Source: Halomonas alkalisoli (GTDB taxonomy: Bacteria; Pseudomonadota; Gammaproteobacteria; Pseudomonadales; Halomonadaceae). From it: a DNA stretch of 64,000 bases. Shown one piece after another: positions 18,117-30,427 of the stretch; position 1 is the first letter of the stretch, and every line of letters begins with the position of its first letter. The notes below the pieces were generated by a model. The model was not told the origin of the DNA, did no database searches, and saw only the letters and a list, made by a program, of their open reading frames with translations. The translations under genes and the position numbers were made by a program. The stretch spans positions 77,501 to 141,500 of the forward strand of contig NZ_JAKCMI010000027.1 of NCBI RefSeq assembly GCF_021412585.1, written 5' to 3'.

Positions 18117-20459
18117 ATGAATATCAAGACCCTCGGACTGGCGGCTCTGCTGCTGGCCGGTTCCAATACGGTGCTGGCCGAATCTTTTGAAGTGACCGAC
18201 ATTCGCGTGGAAGGGCTGCAGCGGGTTTCCGCCGCTTCCGTCTTCAACGCCTTCCCCGTCAGTGCCCGAGATCGGGTGGATGACCGCGAACTGGCGGAGG
18301 CGGCACGCAGCCTGTTCGCCACCGGCCTGTTCGACGATATCCAGCTGGCCAGGGACGGTGACGTGCTGGTCATCCAGGTGGTGGAACGCCCCACCATCTC
18401 GCGGCTCAACATCAGCGGCAACCGTCACCTTTCCGAGGAGGATCTGCGTCGCGGACTTCGCGAAGGCGGGCTTGCCGAAGGGCAGGTGCTGCAGCTCTCC
18501 ACGCTCGAGGAGATCCAGCGCGAGCTGGAGGGCGTCTACCAGGCCCAGGGCCGCTACAGCGCTCGCATCGATACCAGCGTGCGTGAAATCGACGAGGGGC
18601 GGGTCCAGGTCGATATCGACATCAACGAAGGTGCCGTGGCCAAGATCCGCCAGATCAACGTCGTCGGCAACCGTGAATTCGACGACGACGAACTGCGTGA
18701 TGTCTTCGAGCTCAACGACCGTCCCGGTCGCTTCTTCGGCTGGTTCTCGAGAGACGAATACTCCCGTGAAGCCTTGGCGGGCGACCTGGAACGGCTGCGC
18801 TCCTTCTATCTCGATCGTGGCTATGTGGACTTTGCCATCACCTCCACCCAGGTGTCGATCAGCCCGGACAAGTCGCAGATCTTCGTCACCGTCAATATCG
18901 ATGAGGGCCGCCAGTATCGCCTGGGCGACATCCGTTTCGCCGGAGACCTGCAGATCAGCGAGCGTGAAGCGCGCGATCTGCTCCAGGTGGAGAGCGGCCA
19001 GATATTCTCGCGTAGCGACGTCACCGCCTCCACCGAAGCCCTGCGTGCCCGCCTGGGTGCCGAGGGCTTCGCCTTCGCCCGGGTCGAAGGCGTGCCGGAG
19101 CCGGGTGCCGACGGCTCGACGGTGGATCTCACCATCATGGTCCAGCCGGGACAGCGTGCCTACGTGCGGCGCATCAACTTCATCGGTAACACCAGCACTC
19201 AGGATGAGGTGTTGCGTCGCGAGATGATCCAGATGGAGGGCGCCCCCGCCTCCACCGAGTCGATCAGCCAGTCGCGTCGTCGCCTGGAGCGCCTGGGCTT
19301 CTTCAGCCAGGTGGAAGTGGATACCCAGCCGGTGGCGGGGGAGCCCGACAAGCTGGATGTCACCTATACCGTCGAGGAGCAGCCCTCCGGCTCGGTGTCG
19401 GCGAGCATCGGCTTCTCCCAGAGCGCCGGCGTGATCTACGGCGCGGCGCTGGCCCAGAACAACTTCCTGGGGACCGGCAACCGGGTCAACGTCGGCGCAC
19501 AGCGCAGCGATACCTTCACCAGTCTCAACTTCGGCTACACCGATCCCTACTGGACACTGGACGGCATCTCGCGGGGCTACAACCTGTTCTATCGCGAGAC
19601 CGATTACGAGGATTCGGATATCTCGACCTACTCCACCGACGCCTATGGCGCGGGGATCAACTTCGGCTATCCGATCAGCGAACTGTCGCGGCTCAATTTC
19701 GGCGCCAGTATCGAGGACCTGACGGTCAAGACCTATCGCGATACCGCCTCGGAGATCGTGCGCTACGTCGACGAGCAGGGCGACAACGCCCAGAGCCTCA
19801 AGCTCACCGCCAGCTGGACGCGCAACAACCTGAACCGTGGCATCATGCCCACCTCGGGCAACTACCAGCGTCTGTCGCTGGAGACCGCTGCGCCGGGCAG
19901 CGACGCGGAGTATTACAAGCTGCGGGCCAGGGCGCAGCAGCTGTTTCCCCTGAACGAAGAGGAGACCTGGGCGCTGAAATTCGGCTCGACCCTGGGCTAT
20001 GCCGACAGCATCGGTAACGATCCCCATCCCTTCTACGAGAACTTCTTCTCCGGCGGCCTCGGCTCGGTGCGCGGTTTCACGGCCAATACCCTGGGCCAGC
20101 GGACCACCCCCCGCGAGGCGGGACGTGACCGTACCCTGGGTGGCAACGTTCTGGTCGAGGGTAGTGCAGAGCTGCTCTTCCCGATGCCCTTCCTCGAGAA
20201 CCAGCGGTCGCTGCAGACCGGTTTCTTCGTCGATGCCGGCAACACCTTCCTGACCAGCTGTTACCCGGTGGTCGAGGGTGACGGGCCCTCGAACTGCTCC
20301 TCCGGTGTCGATCTGGGCGAGCTGCGCTACAGTGCCGGTATCGGCCTCTCCTGGCTGACCCCGGTGGGTCCGCTGACCTTCAGTATCGCCGAACCGCTCA
20401 ACGACAAGAGTGGCGACGATACCCAGTTCTTCCAGTTCTCACTGGGTCAGACCTTCTGA
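18117..20459 (+). CDS. bamA: outer membrane protein assembly factor BamA
   Basis: 780 residues (E. coli 810). It is the essential core of the BAM complex that folds beta-barrel proteins into the outer membrane. The first 21 residues are a signal peptide cut after NTVLA. Five POTRA domains follow to about residue 415; starts are visible at FEVTDIRVEGL, ISRLNISGNRHL, IRQINVVGNREF, YRLGDIRFAGD and VRRINFIGNT. A 16-strand barrel completes the protein. The L6 lock motif VRGF lies in SGGLGSVRGFTAN, and the last residue is the expected Phe (SLGQTF). Next to skp and lpxD, as usual. Confidence 0.97.
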   Translation: MNIKTLGLAALLLAGSNTVLAESFEVTDIRVEGLQRVSAASVFNAFPVSARDRVDDRELAEAARSLFATGLFDDIQLARDGDVLVIQVVERPTISRLNISGNRHLSEEDLRRGLREGGLAEGQVLQLSTLEEIQRELEGVYQAQGRYSARIDTSVREIDEGRVQVDIDINEGAVAKIRQINVVGNREFDDDELRDVFELNDRPGRFFGWFSRDEYSREALAGDLERLRSFYLDRGYVDFAITSTQVSISPDKSQIFVTVNIDEGRQYRLGDIRFAGDLQISEREARDLLQVESGQIFSRSDVTASTEALRARLGAEGFAFARVEGVPEPGADGSTVDLTIMVQPGQRAYVRRINFIGNTSTQDEVLRREMIQMEGAPASTESISQSRRRLERLGFFSQVEVDTQPVAGEPDKLDVTYTVEEQPSGSVSASIGFSQSAGVIYGAALAQNNFLGTGNRVNVGAQRSDTFTSLNFGYTDPYWTLDGISRGYNLFYRETDYEDSDISTYSTDAYGAGINFGYPISELSRLNFGASIEDLTVKTYRDTASEIVRYVDEQGDNAQSLKLTASWTRNNLNRGIMPTSGNYQRLSLETAAPGSDAEYYKLRARAQQLFPLNEEETWALKFGSTLGYADSIGNDPHPFYENFFSGGLGSVRGFTANTLGQRTTPREAGRDRTLGGNVLVEGSAELLFPMPFLENQRSLQTGFFVDAGNTFLTSCYPVVEGDGPSNCSSGVDLGELRYSAGIGLSWLTPVGPLTFSIAEPLNDKSGDDTQFFQFSLGQTF

Positions 20460-20484
20460 CCCCGCATCGACCAAGGAGTCATTC

Positions 20485-20985
20485 ATGCGCAAGTTGACCG
20501 CCATTCTCTGTATTGGCCTGTTCAGTGTCCTGGCACTGCCGGCGCATGCCGCCGAGGTCGCCATGCTGGATTGGCGGCAGGCACTGCTCTCGTCCGATGC
20601 CGCCCAGCGCTCCATGGAGCAGCTGGAGAGCCGCCTTCGTGGCCAGCAGCAGGAAGCCCAGGGGCTGGGTGAAGAACTGCAGAACCTGCAGCAGCGCCTG
20701 CAGGGGGGCAGCTTCTCCGATGCCGAGCGTGAGACCATGATCCAGGAGTTCCAGCAGAAGGGCAGCCGCTTCGAGCAACTGCGCCAGCAGATCATCGAGG
20801 AGCAAATGCGCTCGGAGCAGGAATTCCTGCAGCAGTCCGAACCGAAGCTTGAACAGGCTGTGGAGCAGGTCATCTCCCGGCACGGCATCCAGGTGCTGGT
20901 CGATCCCCAGGGAGTGCTTCACTCGGAGACCGATCTGCCGAACCTGACCCAGGAAGTGACCGATATCCTCAACTCGCTCAACTGA
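20485..20985 (+). CDS. skp: periplasmic chaperone Skp/OmpH
   Basis: 166 residues: a signal peptide (MRKLTAILCIGLFSVLALPAHAA), then a long Gln/Glu-rich helical region of about 90 residues that forms the tentacle coiled coils, and a short C-terminal strand region (VLVDPQGVLHS). Skp trimers hold unfolded outer-membrane proteins between SecYEG and BamA. AAGGAG at 20473-20478 fixes the ATG at 20485. It is 25 bases downstream of bamA and functions with it. Confidence 0.93.
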   Translation: MRKLTAILCIGLFSVLALPAHAAEVAMLDWRQALLSSDAAQRSMEQLESRLRGQQQEAQGLGEELQNLQQRLQGGSFSDAERETMIQEFQQKGSRFEQLRQQIIEEQMRSEQEFLQQSEPKLEQAVEQVISRHGIQVLVDPQGVLHSETDLPNLTQEVTDILNSLN

Positions 20986-21032
20986 TCCGTCACGGCGGCT
21001 TGCCGCCGTGCTCTGCTGACTACCGGGCTTTC

Positions 21033-22073
21033 ATGACGCAACCTGCTCCCCCACAGTTCACCCTCGCCGATCTCGCCGAACAGCTCGGAGCGCGGCTGGT
21101 GGGTGACGGTACGCGCCGCATCACGGGACTGGCAACCTTGCAGGACGCCGGCCCCGAACAGGTCGCCTTCGTGGCCAATCTCTCCTACCTGAAGAGTTTG
21201 CAAGACACCCGCGCCGGTGCCGTGCTGCTCCACCCCGAGCACGCCGGCGAATGCCCGGTGGACCGTCTGGAACTCGACAACCCCTATCTCGGCTATGCGC
21301 AGCTGTCGCGGCTCTTCGACCCGTTCCTGTCCCGGCCGGCCGGAGGCATCCATGCGACGGCGGTGGTGGCCGACGACGTACGGTTGGGGGGCGGGGTGGA
21401 GATAGGCCCCCAGGCGGTCGTCGAGCCCGGCGTCGAGCTGGGTGACGACGTCGTGATCGGCCCCGGCTGTGTGGTGGGGGCGAATACGCGGATCGGCGCC
21501 GGGTCACGACTGCACCCCAACGTGACCGTCTGCCATGGTGTCGTCATCGGCGAGCGGGCTATCCTGCACAGCAACTGTGTCATCGGGGGCGACGGCTTCG
21601 GCTTCGCCCATGATGGAAGGCGCTGGCACAAGATCGCCCAGCTGGGCGGCGTGGTGCTGGGGGACGATGTCGAAGTCGGCAGCTGCTCCAGCATCGACCG
21701 CGGGGCGCTGGACGACACCGTCATCGGCAACGACGTCAAGATTGACAGCCAGGTGCAGATCGCCCACAACGTGCACATCGGCGACCACAGCGCCCTTGCC
21801 GGCTGTGTCGGTATCGCCGGCTCGACCCGGGTGGGGAGCAACTGCATGCTCGGTGGCGGTGTGGGACTCGCCGGCCATCTGACGATCTGTGACGGAGTGC
21901 AGGTCACCGGCATGAGCCTGGTGACCAACTCGATTCATGAGCCGGGGGTCTACTCGTCGGGTACTGGCGCGATGCAGAACGCACAGTGGCGCAAGAATGC
22001 GGTGCGCTTCAAGCAGCTCGACGATATCGCCCGCCGCCTGGCCAAGCTCGAAAAGCGCAACCAGGAGGGTTGA
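21033..22073 (+). CDS. lpxD: UDP-3-O-(3-hydroxyacyl)glucosamine N-acyltransferase
   Basis: 346 residues (E. coli 341). It adds the second acyl chain in lipid A synthesis. An N-terminal uridine-binding domain (FTLADLAEQLGARLVGDG, ITGLATLQDA) is followed by left-handed beta-helix hexapeptide repeats. The catalytic His lies in VQIAHNVHIGDHSALAG. It ends in an amphipathic helix ([18 protein letters not shown]). The ATG at 21033 matches homologues but has a poor ribosome site. The stop codon overlaps the -35 box of the fabZ promoter. Confidence 0.96.
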   Translation: MTQPAPPQFTLADLAEQLGARLVGDGTRRITGLATLQDAGPEQVAFVANLSYLKSLQDTRAGAVLLHPEHAGECPVDRLELDNPYLGYAQLSRLFDPFLSRPAGGIHATAVVADDVRLGGGVEIGPQAVVEPGVELGDDVVIGPGCVVGANTRIGAGSRLHPNVTVCHGVVIGERAILHSNCVIGGDGFGFAHDGRRWHKIAQLGGVVLGDDVEVGSCSSIDRGALDDTVIGNDVKIDSQVQIAHNVHIGDHSALAGCVGIAGSTRVGSNCMLGGGVGLAGHLTICDGVQVTGMSLVTNSIHEPGVYSSGTGAMQNAQWRKNAVRFKQLDDIARRLAKLEKRNQEG

Positions 22074-22097
22074 GACGAAGTCTGGCGACGCTATAAT
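22070..22097 (+). promoter_or_regulatory. internal sigma-70 promoter before fabZ
   Basis: TTGAGA (22070-22075), a 16-base spacer and a perfect TATAAT (22092-22097). The -35 box includes the lpxD stop codon. It would start a fabZ-lpxA-lpxB-rnhB transcript with a leader of about 90 bases. Confidence 0.75.
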
Positions 22098-22196
22098 CCA
22101 TCGCCTGCCTTTCTCTCCCTGCAGGCATTTTGGAAAGCCGGATGCAACATGCCAATGCTGCTCCGGCTTTCCTACTTCCTTTCAGAGGTCGCTACG

Positions 22197-22640
22197 ATGG
22201 AAATGGACATCAACGAGATTCGTGATTATCTGCCGCACCGCTATCCCTTCCTGCTGGTGGATCGGGTCACGGAACTGGCGCTCGGCGAACTGATCATTGG
22301 CTACAAGAACGTCAGCATCAACGAACCGTTCTTCAACGGTCACTTCCCGCATCACCCGATCATGCCCGGTGTGCTGGTGCTCGAGGCCCTGGCCCAGGTG
22401 TGCGGTATCCTGGGATTCAAGACCGTCAACAAGCTGCCCGCGGACGGCTATGTCTACTATCTCGTGGGCAGCGACAACGTGCGCTTCAAGCGCCCGGTCA
22501 TGCCCGGCGACTGCCTGGTGCTGGAGGCTCGCGTGGAACGTGAAAAGCGCGGCATCTGGAAATTCGCCTGCCGTGCTACCGTAGGGGGCGAACTGGCCTG
22601 TGAGGCCGACATCATCTGTGCCGAGAGGAAGGTTGCTTGA
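22197..22640 (+). CDS. fabZ: 3-hydroxyacyl-[acyl-carrier-protein] dehydratase FabZ
   Basis: 147-residue hot-dog-fold enzyme that dehydrates beta-hydroxyacyl-ACP in fatty acid elongation. It competes with LpxA/LpxD for 3-hydroxyacyl-ACP, so its place between them is functional. The substrate loop [11 protein letters not shown] and the catalytic His/Glu segment [22 protein letters not shown] are intact. Two ATGs (22197, 22203) are possible. AGAGG is 8 bases before the first and 14 before the second, favouring 22197. The stop overlaps the lpxA start. Confidence 0.95.
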   Translation: MEMDINEIRDYLPHRYPFLLVDRVTELALGELIIGYKNVSINEPFFNGHFPHHPIMPGVLVLEALAQVCGILGFKTVNKLPADGYVYYLVGSDNVRFKRPVMPGDCLVLEARVEREKRGIWKFACRATVGGELACEADIICAERKVA

Positions 22641-23404
22641 TACATACCACTGCCATCGTCGATCCCAGTGCGCGCCTGGCCGAGGATGTCGAGGTCGGAC
22701 CTTTCACCGTGATCGGGCCCGACGTCGAGATCGGGGCCGGCAGTCGGATCGGTCCTCATGTCGTGATCAAGGGGCCGACCGTGCTGGGCGAACGCACTCG
22801 CATCTTCCAGTTTGCCTCGGTGGGTGAGGATTGCCAGGACAAGAAGTATGCCGGCGAACCGACGCGACTGGTGATGGGGGACGACAACGTTATCCGTGAG
22901 GGCGCGACGCTGCATCGTGGCACCGCCCAGGATCGTGGCGAGACCACCATCGGTTCGCGCAACCTGTTCATGGCCTATGTTCACGTGGGGCACGACTGTC
23001 TCATCGGCAGCGACTGCGTGCTCGCCAATCAGGTGACCCTGGCCGGTCATGTCACCCTGGGTGATTTCGCCATACTGGGTGGGCTCTCCGCGATCCACCA
23101 GTTCTGCCATTTCGGCTCCTATGCCATGGCCGGCGGTGGCTCGATCATCACCAAGGACACGCCGTCCTTCGTGATGATCAATGGCAACCCTGCCAGGGCT
23201 CATGGCCTCAACCTGACGGGGCTGAAGCGTCGTGGTTTCTCGAAGGAAGCGATCAAGGCGCTGAGCGAGTCCTACAAGCTGGTCTATCGCCAGGGGTTGA
23301 CCGTCGAGCAGGCCCTGGATGCCATCCGCAGTCGTTTCCCGCTGCCCGAAACCGAAGCCTTCGCCGCCTCCATCGAGGTGTCGTCCCGTGGCATCATTCG
23401 CTGA
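22637..23404 (+). CDS. lpxA: UDP-N-acetylglucosamine acyltransferase
   Basis: 255 residues (E. coli 262). It catalyses the first step of lipid A synthesis. Left-handed beta-helix repeats ([22 protein letters not shown]) fill the first two thirds; the catalytic His is in [13 protein letters not shown], and a C-terminal helical domain starts at [15 protein letters not shown]. The start is a TTG at 22637 that overlaps the fabZ stop as TTGA, with GAGAGGAAGG just upstream. No ATG is available nearby without losing the first repeat. Confidence 0.95.
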   Translation: MIHTTAIVDPSARLAEDVEVGPFTVIGPDVEIGAGSRIGPHVVIKGPTVLGERTRIFQFASVGEDCQDKKYAGEPTRLVMGDDNVIREGATLHRGTAQDRGETTIGSRNLFMAYVHVGHDCLIGSDCVLANQVTLAGHVTLGDFAILGGLSAIHQFCHFGSYAMAGGGSIITKDTPSFVMINGNPARAHGLNLTGLKRRGFSKEAIKALSESYKLVYRQGLTVEQALDAIRSRFPLPETEAFAASIEVSSRGIIR

Positions 23405-23416
23405 CGTGACACGGTC

Positions 23417-24703
23417 ATGACGGTAAGACGCGTCTACATCGTGGCCGGTGAGCTCTCCGGCGACAACCTGGGTACCGGCCTGATGCGCGCCCTGAAGGCC
23501 CGTCACCCGGACGTCGAATTCCGCGGTATCGGCGGGCCGGGAATGATCGGGGAAGGCATGGAGAGTCGCTTTCCCCTGGAAATCCTCTCGGTGATGGGGC
23601 TGGTCGAGGTGATCAAGCACCTCCCCGAGCTGATCCGCGTGCGCCGCTCCCTCAGGTCTGACGCCCTGGCCTGGCAGCCGGATATCATGATCGGTATCGA
23701 TGCCCCCGACTTCAATCTCGGCCTGGAACGACAGCTGCGCGAAGCGGGCATCACCACCGCACACTATGTCAGCCCCACGGTGTGGGCCTGGCGCCAGGGG
23801 CGGGTCAAGGGTATCGCCCGCTCCGTCGATGCCATGCTCACCTTCCTGCCCTTCGAGGCCGCCTTCTACGCCCGCCACCGGGTGCCGGTGGCCTTCGTCG
23901 GCCATCCGCTGGCCGACGAGCTGCCGCTGACCAACGATCGTGCCACGGCCCGGGCCGCGCTGGGGCTGGACGAGGACGCGGCGATTCTGGCCCTGCTGCC
24001 GGGGTCCCGGACAAACGAGATTCGCTTTCTCGGCGACACCTTCCTCGACGCCGCCGAGCAGCTGTGCCGAACCCGTCCCGGGCTCAAGGTGGTGATCCCC
24101 GCGGCGACGCCGAAGCGGCACGAAGAGCTGAGCGAGCTGCTGGCGGCACGCCCCGACCTCGCCGGCCGGGTGGTGCTGCTCGACGGCCGCGCCCGGGAGG
24201 CCATGGTCGCGGCCGACGCCGTGCTGCTGGCATCGGGTACCGCGGCACTGGAGGCGATGCTCTGTCACCGCGCCATGCTGGTGGCCTACAAGATGGCACC
24301 GGCCACCCACTGGCTGGCCAAGCGGCTGGTCAAGACGGAATGGATCTCGCTGCCCAACCTGATTGCGCGCGAGACCCTGGTGCCCGAGCTGATCCAGGAA
24401 GCGGCCAGTGCGTCGGCCATCGCCGCACGCCTGGGCGAGATGCTCGATGACGACGACTATCGCTTGGCGCTGGAGACGCGCTTCGCCGAGATGCATGCCG
24501 GGCTGCAGCGCGATGCCAGTCGTCGTGCCTGTGACGCCGTCGAGGCGCTGGTGGAGGGGCGCGCGCTGCCCGAGAGCGTCTCGCCCGCCAGTGCTATCGC
24601 CGCCGCCGAGGCGGGGGCGAAGCCAGGAGGTGCCCGGGCGGGAGAGGTGGGAGAGGTGAAGAGCCCGGAGCAGGCAGAGACGAGAGAGCGCACAGAGCGA
24701 TGA
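23417..24703 (+). CDS. lpxB: lipid-A-disaccharide synthase
   Basis: 428-residue glycosyltransferase (GT19) that joins UDP-diacylglucosamine and lipid X at the inner membrane. Motifs: [15 protein letters not shown] at the N-terminus, [32 protein letters not shown] and [13 protein letters not shown]. coli LpxB is 382 aa. Here the last roughly 45 residues (from about [12 protein letters not shown]) are a low-complexity Ala/Gly/Glu/Arg tail with no family counterpart. The stop overlaps rnhB as ATGA. Confidence 0.95.
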   Translation: MTVRRVYIVAGELSGDNLGTGLMRALKARHPDVEFRGIGGPGMIGEGMESRFPLEILSVMGLVEVIKHLPELIRVRRSLRSDALAWQPDIMIGIDAPDFNLGLERQLREAGITTAHYVSPTVWAWRQGRVKGIARSVDAMLTFLPFEAAFYARHRVPVAFVGHPLADELPLTNDRATARAALGLDEDAAILALLPGSRTNEIRFLGDTFLDAAEQLCRTRPGLKVVIPAATPKRHEELSELLAARPDLAGRVVLLDGRAREAMVAADAVLLASGTAALEAMLCHRAMLVAYKMAPATHWLAKRLVKTEWISLPNLIARETLVPELIQEAASASAIAARLGEMLDDDDYRLALETRFAEMHAGLQRDASRRACDAVEALVEGRALPESVSPASAIAAAEAGAKPGGARAGEVGEVKSPEQAETRERTER

Positions 24704-25311
24704 AACCATGTGACCTGCCACCCCTGACCATCGACTACCAGGGCACCCTGCTGGCGGGTGTCGACGAGGTTGGCCGTGGACCACTGGTTGGCGCCGTGGT
24801 GGCCGCCGCCGTGATCCTCGATCCGGCCAGGCCCATCGCCGGCCTGGCCGACTCCAAGCAGCTCACGGCAGAGCGCCGCGAACGGCTGGATGACGAGATT
24901 CGCGAAAAGGCCCTGGCCTTTGCCGTGGCCGAGGCGTCGGTTGCCGAGATCGATGAACTCAATATCTATCACGCCACCCATCTCGCCATGCGCCGGGCCA
25001 TCGATGCCCTGCCGCTGGCCGCGGAGTACCTGCTGGTGGACGGTAATCGCCTGCCCGGGCATCATGTTCCCGGCCAGGCGGTGGTGAAGGGCGATGCCCG
25101 CCACCCGGCCATTGCCGCGGCTTCGATACTCGCCAAGGTGGCGCGCGATGCGCAGATGGTGGCGCTCGACGGCCTCTTTCCCGGCTACGGCTTCGCCCGC
25201 CACAAGGGCTATCCGACCCGCGAGCACCTGGCCGTCCTGGAGCGCCTGGGGCCGCTGCCGGAGCACCGCCGCTCCTTCGGCCCGGTCAGGCGCCAGCTGG
25301 CGCTGCTCTAG
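24700..25311 (+). CDS. rnhB: ribonuclease HII
   Basis: 203 residues (E. coli 198). It nicks RNA-DNA hybrids and 5' of single ribonucleotides in DNA. The acidic catalytic residues are visible in [15 protein letters not shown] and GLADSKQL, with a further Asp in [11 protein letters not shown] and in [10 protein letters not shown]. The ATG overlaps the lpxB TGA, so translation is coupled. A copy of the structured repeat follows 28 bases after the stop. Confidence 0.96.
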   Translation: MKPCDLPPLTIDYQGTLLAGVDEVGRGPLVGAVVAAAVILDPARPIAGLADSKQLTAERRERLDDEIREKALAFAVAEASVAEIDELNIYHATHLAMRRAIDALPLAAEYLLVDGNRLPGHHVPGQAVVKGDARHPAIAAASILAKVARDAQMVALDGLFPGYGFARHKGYPTREHLAVLERLGPLPEHRRSFGPVRRQLALL

Positions 25312-25339
25312 GCCAATGTTCAGTACTTCCGATATTGAG

Positions 25340-25439
25340 GAGCGCCGGGGACAGGTCGTAGCAGGGGTCTTTTGCCATGGATGGCAAAAGTAGCGTACAG
25401 GGAGGTATTTACAGCGCCCCTGCGGAGAGCTGTCGCCGG
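25340..25439 (+). ncRNA. TwoAYGGAY-like structured repeat, copy 2 (3' of rnhB)
   Basis: Sense copy of the dispersed element in the rnhB-dnaE gap. Outer arms CCGGGGACAG and CTGTCGCCGG pair with one mismatch. The next helix is GCAGGGG with CCCCTGC, a compensated change from the GCGGAGG/CCTCCGC of the other copies. Hairpin 1 is CTTTTGCC/GGCAAAAG with loop ATGGAT. Hairpin 2 is TAC/GTA around CAGGGAG. This is the most divergent copy in sequence, yet the pairing is kept. Confidence 0.65.
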
Positions 25440-25496
25440 ATCAGCTCCGAGCAATGTCACCAGCACCACTTTTCGCTGCCAAATCTTGAGTCCGCT

Positions 25497-28997
<3,501 letters not shown>

Positions 28998-29096
28998 GCA
29001 TCGCCTTGCGCCTTCCAGCGAGGGGTGAGGGGCGAAGGGCGAAGGGCGATGGCGACGGGGCTGAAGTATCACTAGGCTCTGGACTGCCCGCGCCGC

Positions 29097-29199
29097 GAGC
29101 GGCGCCGGGGACAGGTCGAAGCGGAGGTCCTTTTCCAGGGATGGAAAAGGTAGCGCCCAGGGACGGGTTCACAGCGCCTCCGCATAGACCTGTCGCCGG
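29097..29199 (+). ncRNA. TwoAYGGAY-like structured repeat, copy 3 (3' of dnaE)
   Basis: Sense copy 99 bases after the dnaE stop, and the most regular of the set. Outer helix CCGGGGACAGGTC (29105-29117) with GACCTGTCGCCGG (29187-29199); inner helix GCGGAGG (29121-29127) with CCTCCGC (29177-29183). Hairpin 1 is CCTTTTCCA/TGGAAAAGG with loop GGGA. Hairpin 2 is CCC/GGG around AGGGAC. The rest of the 333-bp dnaE-accA gap holds a short GGGCGAA repetition (about 29029-29050), a near copy of the dnaE stop region (29058-29078) and the accA promoter. Confidence 0.7.
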
Positions 29200-29219
29200 A
29201 AAAGCCGCGTTTTCACGCC

Positions 29220-29247
29220 TTGCGCGACTTCGTCAGGGTGCGATAAT
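29220..29247 (+). promoter_or_regulatory. promoter for accA (extended -10)
   Basis: TTGCGC (29220-29225), a 16-base spacer and GATAAT (29242-29247) preceded by TGC, forming an extended -10. The start would fall near 29254, about 77 bases before accA. Confidence 0.5.
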
Positions 29248-29330
29248 GCCGACACTCGAATTTATGGCTTCCGGGGCAAGAAGCGGTCAATGTACCCCGG
29301 CGACAGCAATGACAAGGCGGCTTAGCCACT

Positions 29331-30284
29331 ATGAATCCCAACTATCTCGATTTCGAACAGCCCATCGCCGAGCTTCAGGCCAAGATCGAAGAACTGCGCC
29401 TGGTCGGCAACGACAGTCAGGTCAGCCTCAGTGACGAGGTCAGTCGACTCGAAGAGAAGAGCCGCAAGCTCACCGAGTCGATCTTCAAGGGCCTGAGCCC
29501 CTGGCAGGTGTCGCAGCTTTCGCGCCATCCGCAGCGCCCCTACACCCTGGACTACCTCGAGCACATCTTCACCGACTTCGATGAGCTGCATGGCGACCGT
29601 CGCTTTGCCGACGACCCGGCCATCGTCGGCGGGGTGGCGCGCCTGGACGACCGTCCGGTCATGGTCATCGGCCACCAGAAGGGGCGCGAGGTGAAGGAGA
29701 AGGTGCGCCGCAACTTCGGCATGCCGCGTCCCGAGGGCTACCGCAAGGCGTGCCGGCTGATGGAGATGGCCGAGCGCTTCAAGATGCCGGTGCTGACCTT
29801 CATCGACACGCCCGGTGCCTACCCCGGTATCGATGCCGAGGAGCGCGGCCAGTCGGAAGCCATCGCCTACAACCTGGCGGTGATGTCGCGTCTCAAGACG
29901 CCGATTCTCGCCACCGTGGTGGGCGAGGGCGGCTCCGGCGGGGCGCTGGCCATCGGCGTCTGCGACGAGCTGGCCATGCTGCAGTACTCCACCTATGCGG
30001 TGATCTCGCCGGAGGGTTGCGCCTCGATCCTGTGGAAGAGCGCCGAGAAGGCCTCCGACGCCGCCCAGGCCATGGGCATCACCGCCGAGCGGCTCAAGGA
30101 GCTGGGCTTCGTCGACACGCTGATTCCCGAGCCGCTGGGCGGCGCCCATCGGCATCCGGTCGATACCGCCGAGCGGGTCAAGACGGCGCTGCTGGCGAGT
30201 CTCGACCGCCTGGAGGCCATGGATACCGAGGCCCTCCTCGAGCGCCGGTATGAGCGCCTGATGAGCTATGGCGCCCCTGCTTAA
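29331..30284 (+). CDS. accA: acetyl-CoA carboxylase carboxyltransferase subunit alpha
   Basis: 317 residues (E. coli 319). It pairs with AccD to move carboxyl from biotin to acetyl-CoA, the first step of fatty acid synthesis. The N-terminal helical part ([18 protein letters not shown]) is followed by the crotonase-fold carboxyltransferase with [35 protein letters not shown] and [11 protein letters not shown]. The ATG at 29331 gives the usual N-terminus; AAGGCGG lies 11 bases upstream, which is long spacing. A large imperfect hairpin follows the gene. Confidence 0.97.
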   Translation: MNPNYLDFEQPIAELQAKIEELRLVGNDSQVSLSDEVSRLEEKSRKLTESIFKGLSPWQVSQLSRHPQRPYTLDYLEHIFTDFDELHGDRRFADDPAIVGGVARLDDRPVMVIGHQKGREVKEKVRRNFGMPRPEGYRKACRLMEMAERFKMPVLTFIDTPGAYPGIDAEERGQSEAIAYNLAVMSRLKTPILATVVGEGGSGGALAIGVCDELAMLQYSTYAVISPEGCASILWKSAEKASDAAQAMGITAERLKELGFVDTLIPEPLGGAHRHPVDTAERVKTALLASLDRLEAMDTEALLERRYERLMSYGAPA

Positions 30285-30301
30285 CGGCCCTTTCTGCGCT
30301 C

Positions 30302-30388
30302 GGTCAGGCGTTGTTGGAGAAGACCTCGAAATGCTCATTTACCCCCTTGTAAACTGCGCTTTCTCGGTCTTCTCCGCCTAGCCTGACC
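30302..30388 (+). repeat. large imperfect hairpin in the accA-tilS gap
   Basis: An 87-base inverted structure. Outer arms GGTCAGGC (30302-30309) and GCCTGACC (30381-30388) and middle arms GGAGAAGACC (30316-30325) and GGTCTTCTCC (30366-30375) are perfect complements. The interior AAATGCTCATTTAC pairs imperfectly with GTAAACTGCGCTTT. No T tract follows. It could be a processed 3' end, a mobile hairpin-type repeat or a terminator; only one copy is seen in this window. Confidence 0.55.
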
Positions 30389-30427
30389 TTCGCTCGAAGC
30401 GGGCCCGTTGGCTTGGAGGTTTTGACC

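Noticed and set aside
18045..20027. 660-codon open frame antisense to bamA
   Set aside because: Composition is that of a shadow frame, with no ribosome site and no domain. bamA itself is intact from signal peptide to terminal Phe.
25377..25496. Possible 40-residue N-terminal extension of DnaE
   Set aside because: The extension reads through the structured repeat RNA, and the protein homology begins at the ATG at 25497.
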